From: Lichenostomus cassidix
Taxonomy: Eukaryota > Chordata > Aves > Passeriformes > Meliphagidae
Direction: 5' to 3'
NCBI GenBank assembly: GCA_008360975.2
Contig: CM039210.1
Location: 14,696,293 to 14,760,292 of the forward strand
Length of the DNA: 64,000 nt
Below, piece by piece: positions 10,561 through 22,545 of the stretch (its first letter is position 1; every line of letters starts with the position of its first letter). The translations under genes were made by a program, and so were the position numbers. The notes under the pieces are model-generated. The model ran no database searches, was not told the DNA's origin, and worked only from the letters and a program-made list of their open reading frames with translations.

Positions 10561-10872
10561 GGGAGAGATGGGAAGGGTGGGATTGGGGTTGGTCCCAATT
10601 TTCAGCTCCAGGAATTTCCCCAGGTGGGAAAAGGGACAAGGATGGTCCCAGGGAGGGAGGAATGGAGTGTTTGGGATTGGGGGAAATCCTGGAAAAGCCC
10701 CAATTCCCTTTGTCCAGGTGGGAAAGGGGACGGGGATGGTCCCAGGGAGTGAGGAATGGGGAGTTTGGGATTGGGATTGGTTCTGGATCAACTCCAATTC
10801 CCAACTTTGAACAATTCCTTTATAACACCTTGGGAAAGGGGATGTGGGATGGTCCCAGGAGGGGAGGAATGG
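10560..10872. repeat. Minisatellite, about 98-bp unit
   Basis: Roughly three units share GGTGGGAAAAGGGACAAGGA, GGTCCCAGGGAGGGAGGAAT and TTTGGGATTGGG blocks. ERV F integrated into the last unit. No coding signal is seen. Confidence 0.7.
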
Positions 10873-11487
10873 TGTCTCGGATTAGAGACAAGTCTAGGAG
10901 GAAAGTGCTCTGAATAAATGCCTCCCCCAAAGCAAAGGGCTTCCGGCACCCCCTCCCCCACCACAACAGAATTTCTTGGATGAAAGTGAAAAAAACCCCC
11001 TGTTTATTTAACAAAACACACAGAGTGTCCTGCAAGGCACGGGAAAAGGGGAAGAGAAATTATTAAACCTGAGTAATCAACTGATGAACTTTAGTGTCCT
11101 TTTTCCTCGGGCATAGCTTCCCCTCTCCAGGGGGTCCCAGGGAGCTGGGCGGAGTTGCTCCGGTGGCTCCCTGGAGGATTCTCATCTACCGTCCCCCCGG
11201 GGCTCCTCTGATTCTCGGGCAAGAAAGCAAGTCGAAAAAGTCCAAAAAGGAGACGATGAAGAAGCAGTCCCAGGAAAAAAAACTAGCAGCAGCCAGATGA
11301 AAGGAATGTCCCTTCCCCCATCTCCCACACTCCCAGGCTGAGAAGCCTGGGGGAGAGTTTCAAAACAAACCGTGCCGACGGAGCTTCCTTCCGGGTGCTG
11401 AACGCAGTTAAAGCTACAGGACCACATTTCTGGGCATAAAAGCAGACAATAGGGAATACAGGATTATCATAACATCACCCCAAGACA
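10873..11487 (-). repeat. 3' LTR of ERV F
   Basis: On the minus strand it starts TGTCTTGGGGTG at 11487 and probably ends near 10873 (plus-strand TGTCTCGG). The outer boundary is less certain than the inner one, which is set by similarity of the adjoining bases to ERV B next to its LTR. A minus-strand AATAAA lies near 11005. The body differs from the ERV B LTR. Confidence 0.65.
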
Positions 11488-11639
11488 TTCCACGCCTTAT
11501 TCCATATCGTTGGCTTAATGCCCAAACTAATATATTTCAACTCTAAACACACACATTTATACATATATACATATAGCTATATACAAATAGTGACAGTGAC
11601 ATTCAGCAAGCAGTGGTAAATAGGCATCCCAACATTACA

Positions 11640-14373
11640 CGTGGTTCTCACCCCAAAATCAAATCTCCCTGAGGCACACATCGTGTTTCTCCATATTCCT
11701 GCATTACCCACCAGGTGCACCCTGGTTCCTCAGCAAAGACAACCCCATGGATGGGTTTGTCTTTACCTGAGGAAGAATTAATCCAAACAGTCTTTCCCAA
11801 TAAGCCTTTGATGTACCACTTGGACCTTGTCTCCGTCTACTGGATGCAGGGGCTCAGATTGGGCAGGGCCTGCTCAGTTGGTGGAGCCTCGGGTTTTAAC
11901 TAACCAGGTGGCCTTTGCTAAATGTCGCTCCCAATTTTTGAAAGTCCCCCCACGCAATGCCTTCAAAGTGGTTTTTAACAATCCATTGTACCGTTCCACT
12001 TTGCCAGCGTCTGGTGCATGATAAGGGATATGGTATACCCACTCAATGCCATGGTCTCTAGTCCAGGTGTTTATAAGTCTATTCTTGAAATGAGTTCCAT
12101 TGTCAGACTCAATTCTCTCGGGGGTACCATGCCTCCAGAGGACTTGCTTTTGAAGCCCCAGGACAGTGTTACGGGCCATAGTGTGGGGCACAGGGTAGGT
12201 CTCCAGCCATCCAGTGGTGGTTTCTACCATTGTGGACATGTAGCACTTGCCTCGATGGGTCTGGGGCGTTGTGATGTAGTCAACCTGCCAGGCCTCACCA
12301 TACTTTTGCTAGGACCACCTTCCCCCATACCACAGGGGCTTCACCTGCTTGGCTTGCTTGATCTCAGCACACGTCTCACAGTTATGGATAACCTGGGAGA
12401 TACAGTCCATGGTTAAATCCACCCCTCGGTCTCGTGCCCACTTATAGGTGGAATCTCTGCCTTGATGGCCTGAGGCATCATGGGCCTATGGAGCTAGGAA
12501 CAAGTCTCCCTTATGCTGCCAACCCAAGTCTACCTGGAACACCTTTATCTTTACAGCCTGATCTACAGCACGTTGTTTCAGTGCTCCTCATTAGCTCGGC
12601 TCTTGGGGACATAGACGTCTACATGGCGGACCTTCACATGTAGCTTCTCTGCCTTGGCAGCGATGTCTTTCCACTCTTGAGCAGCCCAGATTGGTTTTCC
12701 TCTATGCTGCCAATCAGCCTCTTTCCACTTTTCCAGCCAACCCCACAGAGCATTGGCTACCATCCATGAATCAGTGTAGAGGTAGAGGTTTGGCCACTTC
12801 TTTCTTTCAGCAATGTCCAGGGCCAGCTGGACAGCTTTGAGCTCAGTGAGTTGACTCGATCCACCTTCTCCTTCAGTAGTTTCTGCAACCCATCATGTGG
12901 GGCTCCATACAGCTGCTTTCCATTTTCGCTTTGTCCTTACAAGATGACAGGAACCGTCAGTGAAAAGAGCATAGCGTGTTTCTTCTGCTGGCAGTTGGTT
13001 GTATGGTAGACCTTCCTCAGCTCATGTCACCTGTTCCTGCTCCTCTTCATCAGTGAGACCAAAGTTTTCACCTTCAGGCCAATTTGTAATTATTTCCAAG
13101 ATTCCAGGGTGATTCGGGTTTCCCATACAGGTGCGCTGTGTGATGAGGGCAATCCATTTACTCCATGTGGCATTGGTGGTATGGTGAGTAGAAGGAACCT
13201 CTGCTTTGAAAGTCCACCCCAGCACTGGCAGTAGGGGTGCCAGGAGGAGTTGTGCTTCTGTGCCGATTACCTCTGAGGTGGCTTGGACTCCTTCATAGGC
13301 TGCCAAGATTTCTTTCTCTGTTGGGGTGTAGTTGGCTTCGGACCCTCTGTAACTTCGGCTCCAGAATTCCAGTGGTCGCCCTCAAGTCTCACCAGGCACC
13401 TTCTGCCAAAAGCTTCAGGACAGACCATTGCTCACGGCAGCAGAGTAGAGCACATTCTTTACTTCTGGTCCTGTCCTGACTGGGCCAAGGGCTACTGCAT
13501 GAGTGATCTCCTGCTTGATCTGGGCAAGGGCTTGTTGCTGTTTGGGGCCCCAGTGGAAATCATTCTTTTTTTGGGTAACTAGGTAGAGAAGGCTCACAAT
13601 CTGGCTATACTCAGAAATGTGCATTCTCCAAAAGCCTATGGCACCTAGGAAAGCTTGTGTCTCCTTCTTGTTGGTTGGTGGAGACATTGCGGTGATCTTA
13701 TTGATGAGCTTGGTGGGAATCTGACATTGTTCACCTTACCACTTCACTTCCAGAAACTGGATCTCTTTGGCTGGTCCCTTGACTTTGCTCTTTTTAATGG
13801 CGAAGCCAGCCTCCAGGAGAATCTGGATGATTTTCTCACTCTTCTCAAATACTTCTTCTGCTGTGCTCCTCCACACAATGATGTCATCGATGTACTGCAG
13901 ATGTTCCAGAGCCTCACCCTTTTCCAGTGCATCCTGGATCAGTCCATGGCAGATAGTGGGACTGTGGTTCCACCCCTGGAGCAGTCGGTTCCATGTGTAC
14001 TGCACACCCCTCCGGGTGAAAGCAAACTGAGGTCTGCACTCTGCTGCCAGAGGAATGGAGAAAAATGCATTTGCAATGTCAATAGGGGCATACCACTTTG
14101 CTGCCTTGGACTCCAGCTCATACTGGAGCTCCAACATGTCTGGCACAGCAGTGCTCAATGGTGGGGTCACTTCATTCAAGAAATGATACTCCACAGTCAA
14201 TCCTCCATTCTCCTTCAGATTTACGCACAGGCCAAATGGGGCTGATGAAGGATAAGTGGGTCCTGCTGACCACCCCTTGGCTCTCCAGCTCACAGATCAG
14301 CTTGTGAATGGGAATCACAGCATCTCGTTTTTTCCAGTACTGCCGGCGGTGCACTGTCAAGGTGGCAAAAATC
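11640..14373 (-). pseudogene. pol: ERV F pol: RT, RNase H, integrase (broken)
   Basis: A decayed version of the ERV B polymerase. Legible pieces on the minus strand include RT (IDIANAFFSIPLA, then YIDDIIVW near 13870), the RNase H primer grip region, and integrase with ESDNGTHFKN near 12105 and the third acidic residue in GKVERYNGLL. At least five frame breaks or stops separate the pieces. The 5' end of this part (TVHRRQYW at 14360) continues the protease-RT linker found at 31911, on the far side of G2 and ERV C. Confidence 0.85.
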
Positions 14374-15192
14374 CCCTTTGTTGAAGGGTAGGATTTGTTC
14401 CTTTTGTTTTCTTTCTCTTCGGGAATTTTTGTCCTATCTGTTACTATGACACCTTAACTCTCGGTACTTAAGAGAGACAAAATAAGTTTCCAAGCTCAGG
14501 AAAGGAGGGCACCTGACTGCACTCCTCCTGTCCCAGGCTTTCTCTGGGGGGAAGAGAAATATCATGAGGAACTGGGCTAAAAAAAGAGAGTTGGGGGCAG
14601 CCCCTGCCTCTCTTGCTTCTGGGGCACCGGAGGAGACAGCAGAGTTTCCGTAGCTAGGAGAGAGTTCACTGTGACCGCCAGAGCCCAGCATCTGCATTTC
14701 TTCCTTACTGGGCAAGCTTTCGTGTGTAAGAGCAGCCATTTGAACTGGGACCTTTTTATTAACACCAAATTTGACTAGGGAGGACCTTTACCATCCACCC
14801 AGGTTCCTCAGGGGAAACCCAGGGGCCATTCCCCCAATGGAGGAGTCTGGCTGCGGCTCCCTAGCCCTGCAACTTTCCTGCCGCTGACTCGGGTTGCTTT
14901 TCTTCTACACTGTGGCCCCACATCCCCCGCCTGCCTGGACACACCACAGCTTCTGCCACAGCTGCAGAGTATCTGCCACCTCTTGCTTGCGGTCCTGGAT
15001 GAGCCAGACCTGCTGTTCCAGCCTGATGCTCTGAGGTTTCCTACTGCAGCTTGCCATCCAGCTGGCCCGCCATTACTGCCTGAGGGAAGCTCACCTGACC
15101 TTGCGCCACAACGCCCCTTGCAGCTGCCCATGAGTCATTGCACCTGCCCTGCCTGGCTGGGAGCTCAACAGCGCCTCTGCCGGTTGTGACCA

Positions 15193-15905
15193 TGTGGCAG
15201 GACAAACACCCCCCCCTTCTCTCTCTCCCTGACTGCTGGCCGAGATCGATGGCTCAGATTAAGTCAATGGCTTAATCCGGACTATCAATGCTGGCATCTG
15301 GAACTCAGAGCGAGACACTGAGAGAATGTGAATAATTTTCAAGTGACCGCAAATACACACTCTTTTCCCTATAAAACACCACGAAAATCTCAGCAAAAGT
15401 AGAAGCTTTCTACATGGACATTGGAGCGTGAAAAGCCTCTCCCCTGAGTTTGGACGCAAGCTCTGTGGTTACTTCCCCGAGGGATTGAGAGAGGATCTGG
15501 TGCATCCCCAGCTCCAAAATTGGATTTGGTAAGAAGCATTCAGTTTCCTAAATTGTATTCTTCTTTGCTAGCTACAATAATATTAATAGGTACCTTTTTC
15601 ATTTTTAGCGCTGTATTGTTTTTAATCTCCCCATTTTGGGCACATATATATATATGTTTGTTTTAGCTATGAATAGCTTTTCATGTTTTGTGTAGTAAAA
15701 TTTGTCTAGTTCTTTGTTCTGTTCTCACCTGTGTCTAATAAACCATAATCTATTTTACATTAGACATAAATCGGCTGTCTTTATAAGGACTTATGAGTGA
15801 AACTGGGTTTTAGGGTGCTGGTCACTCTGAGTAGGTTTGGTCATCAGTTGTCATAGGCCTAGGCAACTGGTAAAATCTATATACCCTCTGTTTCCACTCG
15901 TGACA
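15193..15905 (+). repeat. 5' LTR of ERV C
   Basis: Starts TGTGGCAGGACA and ends CCACTCGTGACA. CCTATAAAACACC near 15370 is the probable TATA box and TCTAATAAACC near 15735 the polyadenylation signal. A solo copy of the family lies at 41393-42114. Confidence 0.9.
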
Positions 15906-15911
15906 TTTATT

Positions 15912-15929
15912 TGGCATAGTCGGCAGGAT
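15912..15929 (+). other. Primer binding site, tRNA-Ser type
   Basis: TGGCATAGTCGGCAGGAT complements the 3' end of tRNA-Ser(AGA) at 17 of 18 positions. A serine primer is known for the class III family HERV-S, which fits the pol sequence. Confidence 0.75.
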
Positions 15930-16814
15930 AGATGGCTAACGATTTGAGAACTGAGAGTAAGGAACTTACACAATATTTACGGAGGCACAATATTCACATT
16001 GATACCGATGATCCCTGGCCCACAAGTAACTGGTTTCAGTGGGAAAACATAAAGGAAAAATTAGATGAAAAACGGGGATCATTAAAAGATACCAAAGGAA
16101 AGGGCATTATTTGTCATGTATTCGCCCTATGTTTAAACTCTGCTTGGAGATGGAGAGAACAAATAATAAAAGAAAATGAAAAATTGATGAATGAAATACA
16201 AAGATTAAAATTGGCACAATTATCCCTGCAAAGCCAATATAACCAGGCAAAACAGGGGCTGAAAGAATCCAAAAAACATGCAAAAATGGTGGAGGAAAAA
16301 TTGGAATTAACATTATTGCATATTCCCAAATCTATGGATGTCAGAAAAATTAAAAAATTAATAACATCTCCTGAAAATTGGGATGGTGACATCTGGGAAA
16401 GCTCTGATGAAAATTATAATGACATCTTTGAGTTAGATTCAGATGAAAACACGGAACTTCCACCGTCTGAGGGGGAAGAAATTCCAGAATTTAAAATGAA
16501 ACCCATAATAAAAACTGAAATATCTCAGGGCCCGCAAAGGCGAGGCCAGCAAACTACCACCAAAACAACCCCGTATGATGCCTTACAAATGGCAAACATT
16601 AAAGAAAAATATTCAAGAAAGGCGGGGGAAAGTGAAACAGAATATTTATGGAGAGTTTGCCTCACAGGAGGAGATAATGTATTATTAGATGGCTCAGAGA
16701 GCTATGGCTTCTGGGGTCCAGGAGTATTTTTACACCTTGGACCACAACCCCCTGACGAGCCACACTCCATCACTAGCAGAGTGGCTTACTGGGCAGGAGG
16801 AACAAACCAGATGG

Positions 16815-17290
16815 TGAGACTCTGAGCTTTTTGCCCCCTTCCACCAGCACAGGCGCCTGTCTGTGGCCGCCAGGGCTGAAGGCTGAACTCTTAATTCAAA
16901 TTCAAATTGTAGGTAACAGCTCTGGCCTGATGGCTTATCAGCTAAGCATGCATTTGAAACCAGCACAGAAACCGCTGAATCATCCCATGAAGGACTGTCA
17001 CCTTGGAGGAGGCTTTGGGGGTCTCCAAAGACCACCAGGACATACGGAGCATGCGTTGTGCACATGCTAATGATATTAATGACTTCCGAGAAATGATTTG
17101 TATAACCACTCCTATCCTGAAGAATGTAATTAATATTCATGATTTTACCTATAACTCTGTGTCTTTGGGGTACTGAGGTGTGTGTGTTTGGTGGAAACAA
17201 TCCCCACACATCCGGTGCACCGAATAAAGCAAATACCCACTTCTCTGACTTGGTCTCTGAAGTGTCACTGAGCTCGATTGGGGCGAATCA
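16815..17290 (+). mobile_element. Solo LTR, D family, in ERV C gag
   Basis: 476 bp, TGAGACTCTGAGC to GGGGCGAATCA, with a perfect 4-bp duplication ATGG (16811-16814, 17291-17294). Four bp suits a gamma-type integrase. It matches both LTRs of ERV D; an AATAAA lies near 17224. LTR plus duplication is 480 bp, a multiple of three. Confidence 0.95.
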
Positions 17291-17487
17291 ATGGACAGAG
17301 GGGAACCAACTGTACTCCCTATTCATACTGCAGACGAGGTTACAGTTGCAATAGCGAAAGCTGCTTGTATTCAAGCGATGCATGAAAGAGGGGGCAGAAA
17401 CATCCCAATCTCTGCGGAGGTAGATCCTGAAAGGATGCACCCCTTAATACGGGGAGCCCCATCAGACATAAAAAATCACTTGGTACA

Positions 17488-18791
17488 TGTGGTGGTTTTG
17501 ATTGGCCCAAAACATCAGCGAAGTATTTTTAACATCTAGGAGAAATTTGGGCCCCTCAGAAGCTGTTCTAGTAGGCCTAGGGAGGTGTCTGAGGGGTGGG
17601 GTGTGGCACAAAGATGGCTCCTGTGTGTCCTGAGTGCAAGTTCTGGAAGTTTTTACATCAAGTCCAGCAGAGCCAATCTCTGATGGCTCTGAAGGTGATG
17701 GACATGCTGCCGGCCAAGTTTGGGCCAATTGGAGGTGCTGGTTACGCCTCTGTGAAAACATATTTAAGAAAAAGTCAAAACAAAGCAGGCGCGCACTTCT
17801 TTCACTTTGTAGTTGGAGGAGGAGGAGGTGCAGGTGAAAATATGTGAGGGAGAACAGCATGGAGAGTGCCAAGGTCAGTGAAGAAGGGGGGAGAAAGAGG
17901 TGCTCCAGTGCTTCCGGCACCAGAGCTGAAACTTTCTGCTAGCCGTGGTGGAAGCTATGGGGGAGCCAGAAATTCCTCCTGCAGCCCATGGAGTCCATAA
18001 GGATGCAGAAATACACCCACAGCCTCTCTCCAGAGGAGGAGGTGGATGCCTGGAAAAGACTGTGAACCAGTGGGAGTCTCATCTAAGAGTTAAAACTGCA
18101 AAAGGCCTTGACTGAGAGAGATAGGCCTTGCTCCTGGCATGGAAGCAGCCTGGCCTCAGCTCGGGAGAGTCTGCACAGCACCTTATGGACAAAAGACTCA
18201 TGTTGCAGCAAAAATTCGGGCGGGATGTTGCTCATGAGATTGGACCCACGCCAAAGAAGTTCCTAGAGGACTGTCTCTCGTGGGAAGGACCCCTGGCTAA
18301 GTAGAGAACCTCTTTTCCTGATTGGACTGACCAGAAGACCCCTCAACCTGCCCCCTGTCTGTGTTGCTAGTTTGCAAAGAGGGAAAAGGGGGGGGGTGAG
18401 TGCAGAGACTGCTTCTTAAGAGGGTGGGGGTGAGAGCAGAAAACTGTCTGAAGAGAGAGAGAAACAAGTAGAGATAAAGAGTATTTGTGGTAGAAGAATT
18501 GTGGTGATGAGTAAATTTGAGAATCTGCTCTGTGGACTGAAAAGAGACCCCACACCCTGCCCCCCCCCACCTGGCTTGTGGATTGTAGAGGAGGAAAGGG
18601 GGTGAATACTATAGGTTCGTAAGAGGGAGGGGGGGAGTGAAAAAAATAATGTATGAAAAGTATATTTTTGCCTTGCATTTATCCTCCAATTCTGTTAGGT
18701 AATTAAACACTTTTTGCAACTTTAAGCTTGAAGCCTGTTTGCCCTTTTTCGTGCGTCCTCCTGGCAAGGGTCCTGTCTCAAACCCACGACA
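17488..18791 (+). mobile_element. Solo LTR H, 1304 bp, in ERV C gag
   Basis: Starts TGTGGTGGTTTTGATTGG and ends AAACCCACGACA, flanked by a perfect 5-bp duplication GTACA (17483-17487, 18792-18796). It is long for an LTR. ACATATTTAAG near 17760 could be a TATA element and GTAATTAAACAC near 18700 a polyadenylation signal. An 83-codon ORF inside (17596-17847) is not convincing as a gene. The 3' half recurs, inverted, at 34709-35294. Confidence 0.85.
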
Positions 18792-19212
18792 GTACAAAAA
18801 CGAGATGAAATCAAAAACAATATAACATTCAACAGACAAAACCCACACGCACCACAGAGACCTATCCCTACATGGGCAGATCTCTCACACCATGTAACCT
18901 CCCATGCAAAAGAAATTGGGTGGAATTTAGAGTCAGTAATCGAACCCAAAAGAATTCCTGAACGGCGGGTGAAAGTAGTAAAACATAACACCTCCGAGAA
19001 AAGGAATTATTATCAATCAGACTCTAATAAAGAAAAAAGAAACGAGTTATAGAGAAAAGCCCTCTCCCTGGGTATTCCAAAAGATTTAATAAGAGGGAGG
19101 CCAAATAGTTCCATTGCAAGCTTGATCCAATTCACAGAACAGATGAAATCACCACCACTCAGCAATCCAAACACCACACAAGAGGCAGAAACTGCACCTA
19201 CACCCAACCCAT

Positions 19213-22200
19213 TTGCAACTCAAAAAAAAACTGACAAGCGCTGGAACGCCAGGGCAGCCGAGCCAGCGCTCAGACACACCCAAAAAACCTAGCCCACATG
19301 TGTATTTGCCCGTAGGGCCAAAGAGACAGCCTCTGAAATTCCTTATTGATACTAGAGCCCAAATCTCTTTAATCTCTCTAGCAGACGCTGCAAAATTAAA
19401 CTTAAGTTTTAAAACGAGGAAAAAGATACTTTTAACTGGTTTTAATGGAGACAGTACCACAGCTTACTTAGCAAAAATCCGGTTGTGGTTACCTGGAAAA
19501 AAAAGAATGACAGCTCATATTTTTGCTATTGCTGATCATGAAGAGAGCATTTTAAGATATGATATCCTTCAAGGAAAAAAGTGGCAATTACAAGACGGTA
19601 CTATCTGGTCTTTTGGTTCTGCAGAAACCTCACGCAGTAACCTTTTTGGAAAAAATAGAAAAATAAAACTTCTAAAAATGGCTCAAATATTACCTGTGTC
19701 TGCTGTAACTAATGTCAAACAATATCCCATACCTCTAGCAGCCAAAAAGGGAATTGATGCGGTAATCACAAACTTAGAACAAAGAAATATCATATATAGA
19801 ACACAGTCTCCTTTTAATTCCCCTGTCTGGCCAGTAAAAAAGCCAGATGGGAACTGGAGATTAACTGTTGATTATCGAAGATTAAATTCTAACACGGGAC
19901 CCCTAGCAGCGGCTGTTCCCAACATTGCAAACTTAACTTCCACACTGCAGGCTTCTGCTCACGAGTGGATGGCTGTGCTAGATATAAAAGACATGTTTTT
20001 CATGGTACCAATTCGTGAGGAAGATAAACCTAAGTTTGCGTTCACTTGGGACGGAGTACAATACATGTTCAATCGACTGCCTCAAGGTTATAAACACTCC
20101 CCCACTATAGCACACAATGCTTTAGCTGAGTTACTCCAACAAGTACAAATACCAGAAAGAGTGCAAATGTATCAATACATCGATGATGTATTGGTGGGTG
20201 GTAAAGAAGAAACAGCAGTAAGGGTTGCTGCAGAAAACATATGGAATAAATTGAGCGAAGAGGGAATAGAAGTACCTATAACCAAATGTCAGGGACCTTC
20301 TAAAGAAGTAAAGTTTTTAGGAGTCTGGTGGGTTTCAGGCAGAGCTGTAATTCCGGAGGAAACTGTTACAAAATTAGACACCATACCTACCCCCACAACT
20401 AAAAAGGAACTGCAGCAGATAATGGGTACCTTGGGGTACTGGAGAAAGCATGTTCCTGGGTTTTCCATAATAGCAAGACCCTTATACACACTAATGAGAA
20501 AAAATCAAGCATGGGAATGGGATGATGTTCACCAACAAGCTCTGCAAACATTAATAGAAGAATTAAAAACCTACCAATCCCTTGGTCCAGTTCATCCCAG
20601 TGATCCCATAGTAGTTGAGTGGGGTTTTGCTGAACATGGAACTTACTGTAATTTATTTCAAAAAGGACCTGAAGGACCCAAACGTCCACTGGGATTCAAC
20701 TCCACATCATTTAAAGACACTGAAAAAAGATATTCCAACTGGGAAAAAGGACTTTTATCACTTACTAGAGCTCTCAAGCAAGTAGAGAGATTTCAGCAGC
20801 TGCAGCCTGTTAAAATTCAAGGACCTTTCAGCTTGCTTAGTAGTGTAACAAAAGGCTCTGCTCCGCCTGAGGGAATTGCACAAAGACCCACAGTACACAA
20901 ATGGTTTGCATACCTCACAGGTATCACAGACCAAATGGTTATCACTGAAGGGCCGATAAAACCTACTAAATTACAAATGGACATTCCCCCAGACACTCTG
21001 GCTCTGCAACAGCCGTTCAAAAGCAGCCCAATAACCGACGCCCCTGCGTTTTCCCCAGGTTCTGAAGTAGAAGGTGTATGGTTTACTGACGCCTCAGCTA
21101 AGCGAATTGATGGAATATGGAAGTACAGAGCAGTAGCTCTGAATGTTGAAACGGGAGAGGAAGTGATAGAAGAAGGTTTAGGAAGTGCACAAGTAGGAGA
21201 ATTGAAAGCAGTGTTACTGGCAGTAAAGAGAAAGGCAGAGAAAGTATATGTGGATTCTTACGCCGTCTGGGCTGGAGCCACACAATGGTTGCGTCAGTGG
21301 GAAGCGTTGAATTGGCAGGTAAATGGGAAGACAGTTTGGCAAAAAGAGGATTGGCAGTGGTTGTTAACAGAAGCTCAGAATCGAAAAATCCAAATAGGCT
21401 GGGTTAAAGCACATTCAAATGACCACACATTGCAATCGTTTTGGAACAACAAAGTAGATAATCTAACAAAAATAAAAAAGATAAAAAGTGATGAATTAGA
21501 AGACTCACAACACTGGTACAGATTAGCAGAATTTTTACATTGTAAATTAGAACACATGGGTGAAAGTGCTCTCTTTTTTGCAGCACAAAGTAGAGGATGG
21601 CCCATAACCAGACAAATGTGCAAAAATATTCTCACACAGTGTCCACAATGTCAGCTGAGACTCAAACAAAATCATCCAGATCAAGCACCACCCTTACACA
21701 TCAAAGATAATAAAGCACTGAGGTCAACCTGGCAAATAGATTATATTGGACCTTTAAAACCATCTAATGGTTATAAATACATATTAACAGGAGTTGAAGT
21801 TGTATCTGGACTAATAAAGGCCACAAAAACCAGACAAGCTAACACAGAAGCCACTATCTCAGGACTTAGTGAGTGGTTTTCTAGCCTTCCTATTCCAGAC
21901 TCCATACAGAGTGACAATGGATCACATTTTACCAGTACAGCAGTACAAGATTGGGCCAGGAAGGAAGGTATCAAGTGGATTTTTCACACACCTTATTATC
22001 CACAGGCAAACGGAATGGTGGAACGGGCCAATGGTTTACTGAAACCCTACCTTAAACCACAGAATTCTAACTGGGACAAACGGTTATCTTATGCTCTTTA
22101 TCAGTTAAATAATAGATATGGAGTGATGTGTAGTCCAATCTCACGAGCTTTCTTAAGCCCTGTGTCTTTTCAGACAACTCCACATAAGAAGATTGAAACT

Positions 22201-22368
22201 TTTCAAAATAATCTAACAGTGGGCCAACAAGTTATGGTAAAATTACCCCAAATTGGAATTGTACCAATGATGCTGACAAGTGCTCGAGGGCCCATGGCTT
22301 GGGTAGCTACTGATTCTAATGGGCACCAGCATAGAATCAGCTCTCGATGGGTATATCCCACATTTTAA
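19213..22368 (+). CDS. pol: ERV C pol: protease, RT, RNase H, integrase
   Basis: A single open frame of 1051 codons (open from 19147; first ATG-like start at 19213). Protease comes first, with FLIDTRAQISLIS where DTGA is expected: the active-site glycine is arginine. RT follows with LTVDYRRLN, RLPQGYKHSP and YQYIDDVLVGG. RNase H has VWFTDASAK and VYVDSYAVW. Integrase has its zinc region near residues 770-820, then STWQIDYIGPL, QSDNGSHFTS and NGMVERANGLL for the D,D,E triad. The sequence resembles ERVL-type (class III) pol. The frame differs from gag once the inserted LTRs are discounted, so gag-pol expression was probably by frameshift or a separate start. Confidence 0.9.
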   Translation: MQLKKKLTSAGTPGQPSQRSDTPKKPSPHVYLPVGPKRQPLKFLIDTRAQISLISLADAAKLNLSFKTRKKILLTGFNGDSTTAYLAKIRLWLPGKKRMTAHIFAIADHEESILRYDILQGKKWQLQDGTIWSFGSAETSRSNLFGKNRKIKLLKMAQILPVSAVTNVKQYPIPLAAKKGIDAVITNLEQRNIIYRTQSPFNSPVWPVKKPDGNWRLTVDYRRLNSNTGPLAAAVPNIANLTSTLQASAHEWMAVLDIKDMFFMVPIREEDKPKFAFTWDGVQYMFNRLPQGYKHSPTIAHNALAELLQQVQIPERVQMYQYIDDVLVGGKEETAVRVAAENIWNKLSEEGIEVPITKCQGPSKEVKFLGVWWVSGRAVIPEETVTKLDTIPTPTTKKELQQIMGTLGYWRKHVPGFSIIARPLYTLMRKNQAWEWDDVHQQALQTLIEELKTYQSLGPVHPSDPIVVEWGFAEHGTYCNLFQKGPEGPKRPLGFNSTSFKDTEKRYSNWEKGLLSLTRALKQVERFQQLQPVKIQGPFSLLSSVTKGSAPPEGIAQRPTVHKWFAYLTGITDQMVITEGPIKPTKLQMDIPPDTLALQQPFKSSPITDAPAFSPGSEVEGVWFTDASAKRIDGIWKYRAVALNVETGEEVIEEGLGSAQVGELKAVLLAVKRKAEKVYVDSYAVWAGATQWLRQWEALNWQVNGKTVWQKEDWQWLLTEAQNRKIQIGWVKAHSNDHTLQSFWNNKVDNLTKIKKIKSDELEDSQHWYRLAEFLHCKLEHMGESALFFAAQSRGWPITRQMCKNILTQCPQCQLRLKQNHPDQAPPLHIKDNKALRSTWQIDYIGPLKPSNGYKYILTGVEVVSGLIKATKTRQANTEATISGLSEWFSSLPIPDSIQSDNGSHFTSTAVQDWARKEGIKWIFHTPYYPQANGMVERANGLLKPYLKPQNSNWDKRLSYALYQLNNRYGVMCSPISRAFLSPVSFQTTPHKKIETFQNNLTVGQQVMVKLPQIGIVPMMLTSARGPMAWVATDSNGHQHRISSRWVYPTF

Positions 22369-22545
22369 ACGGTAACAAAGCTGGTTTCGCTTAGGGCAAG
22401 ACCCTCTGGCCACTGAAAACTCATAAAACCGTCCCTACACTGCCCCCATGTGACAGCAGTGAAAATAGCGACCTGTTTCCAACTACAGGCCAATAGAGGG
22501 AATGACAACTCTCAAAGAAAATGTTAATCACTATTTAAATTCTGT
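22369..22545 (+). other. ERV C pol-env spacer, left part
   Basis: 177 bp after the pol stop, without an ORF. It ends in TCTGT (22541-22545), the left target duplication of ERV B. It continues at 28525 on the other side of ERV B. Confidence 0.8.

Larger units (their letters stand above)
15932..19052 (+). pseudogene. gag: ERV C gag, split by two solo LTRs
   Basis: Gag starts at 15932, three bases after the primer site, with MANDLRTESKELTQYL. Residues about 85-130 are rich in K/E/Q/L and look coiled-coil; an acidic stretch (about 160-190) follows, then a capsid-like part (YDALQMANIKEKYSRKAGES). The first segment ends at 16814 where a D-family LTR enters; the second (17291-17487) has the conserved RNIPISAEVDPERMHPLI and ends where LTR H enters; a third runs from 18797 to a TAG at 19050-19052. 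No zinc knuckle was seen. Apart from the insertions the frame is open. Confidence 0.8.

Noticed and set aside
16730..17209. 159-codon minus-strand ORF repeated at 39304 and 46927
   Set aside because: It recurs only because it lies in D-family LTRs; no coding evidence.
17596..17847. 83-codon ORF as a host or accessory gene
   Set aside because: It lies wholly inside LTR H, has no recognisable domain and is not kept in H'.
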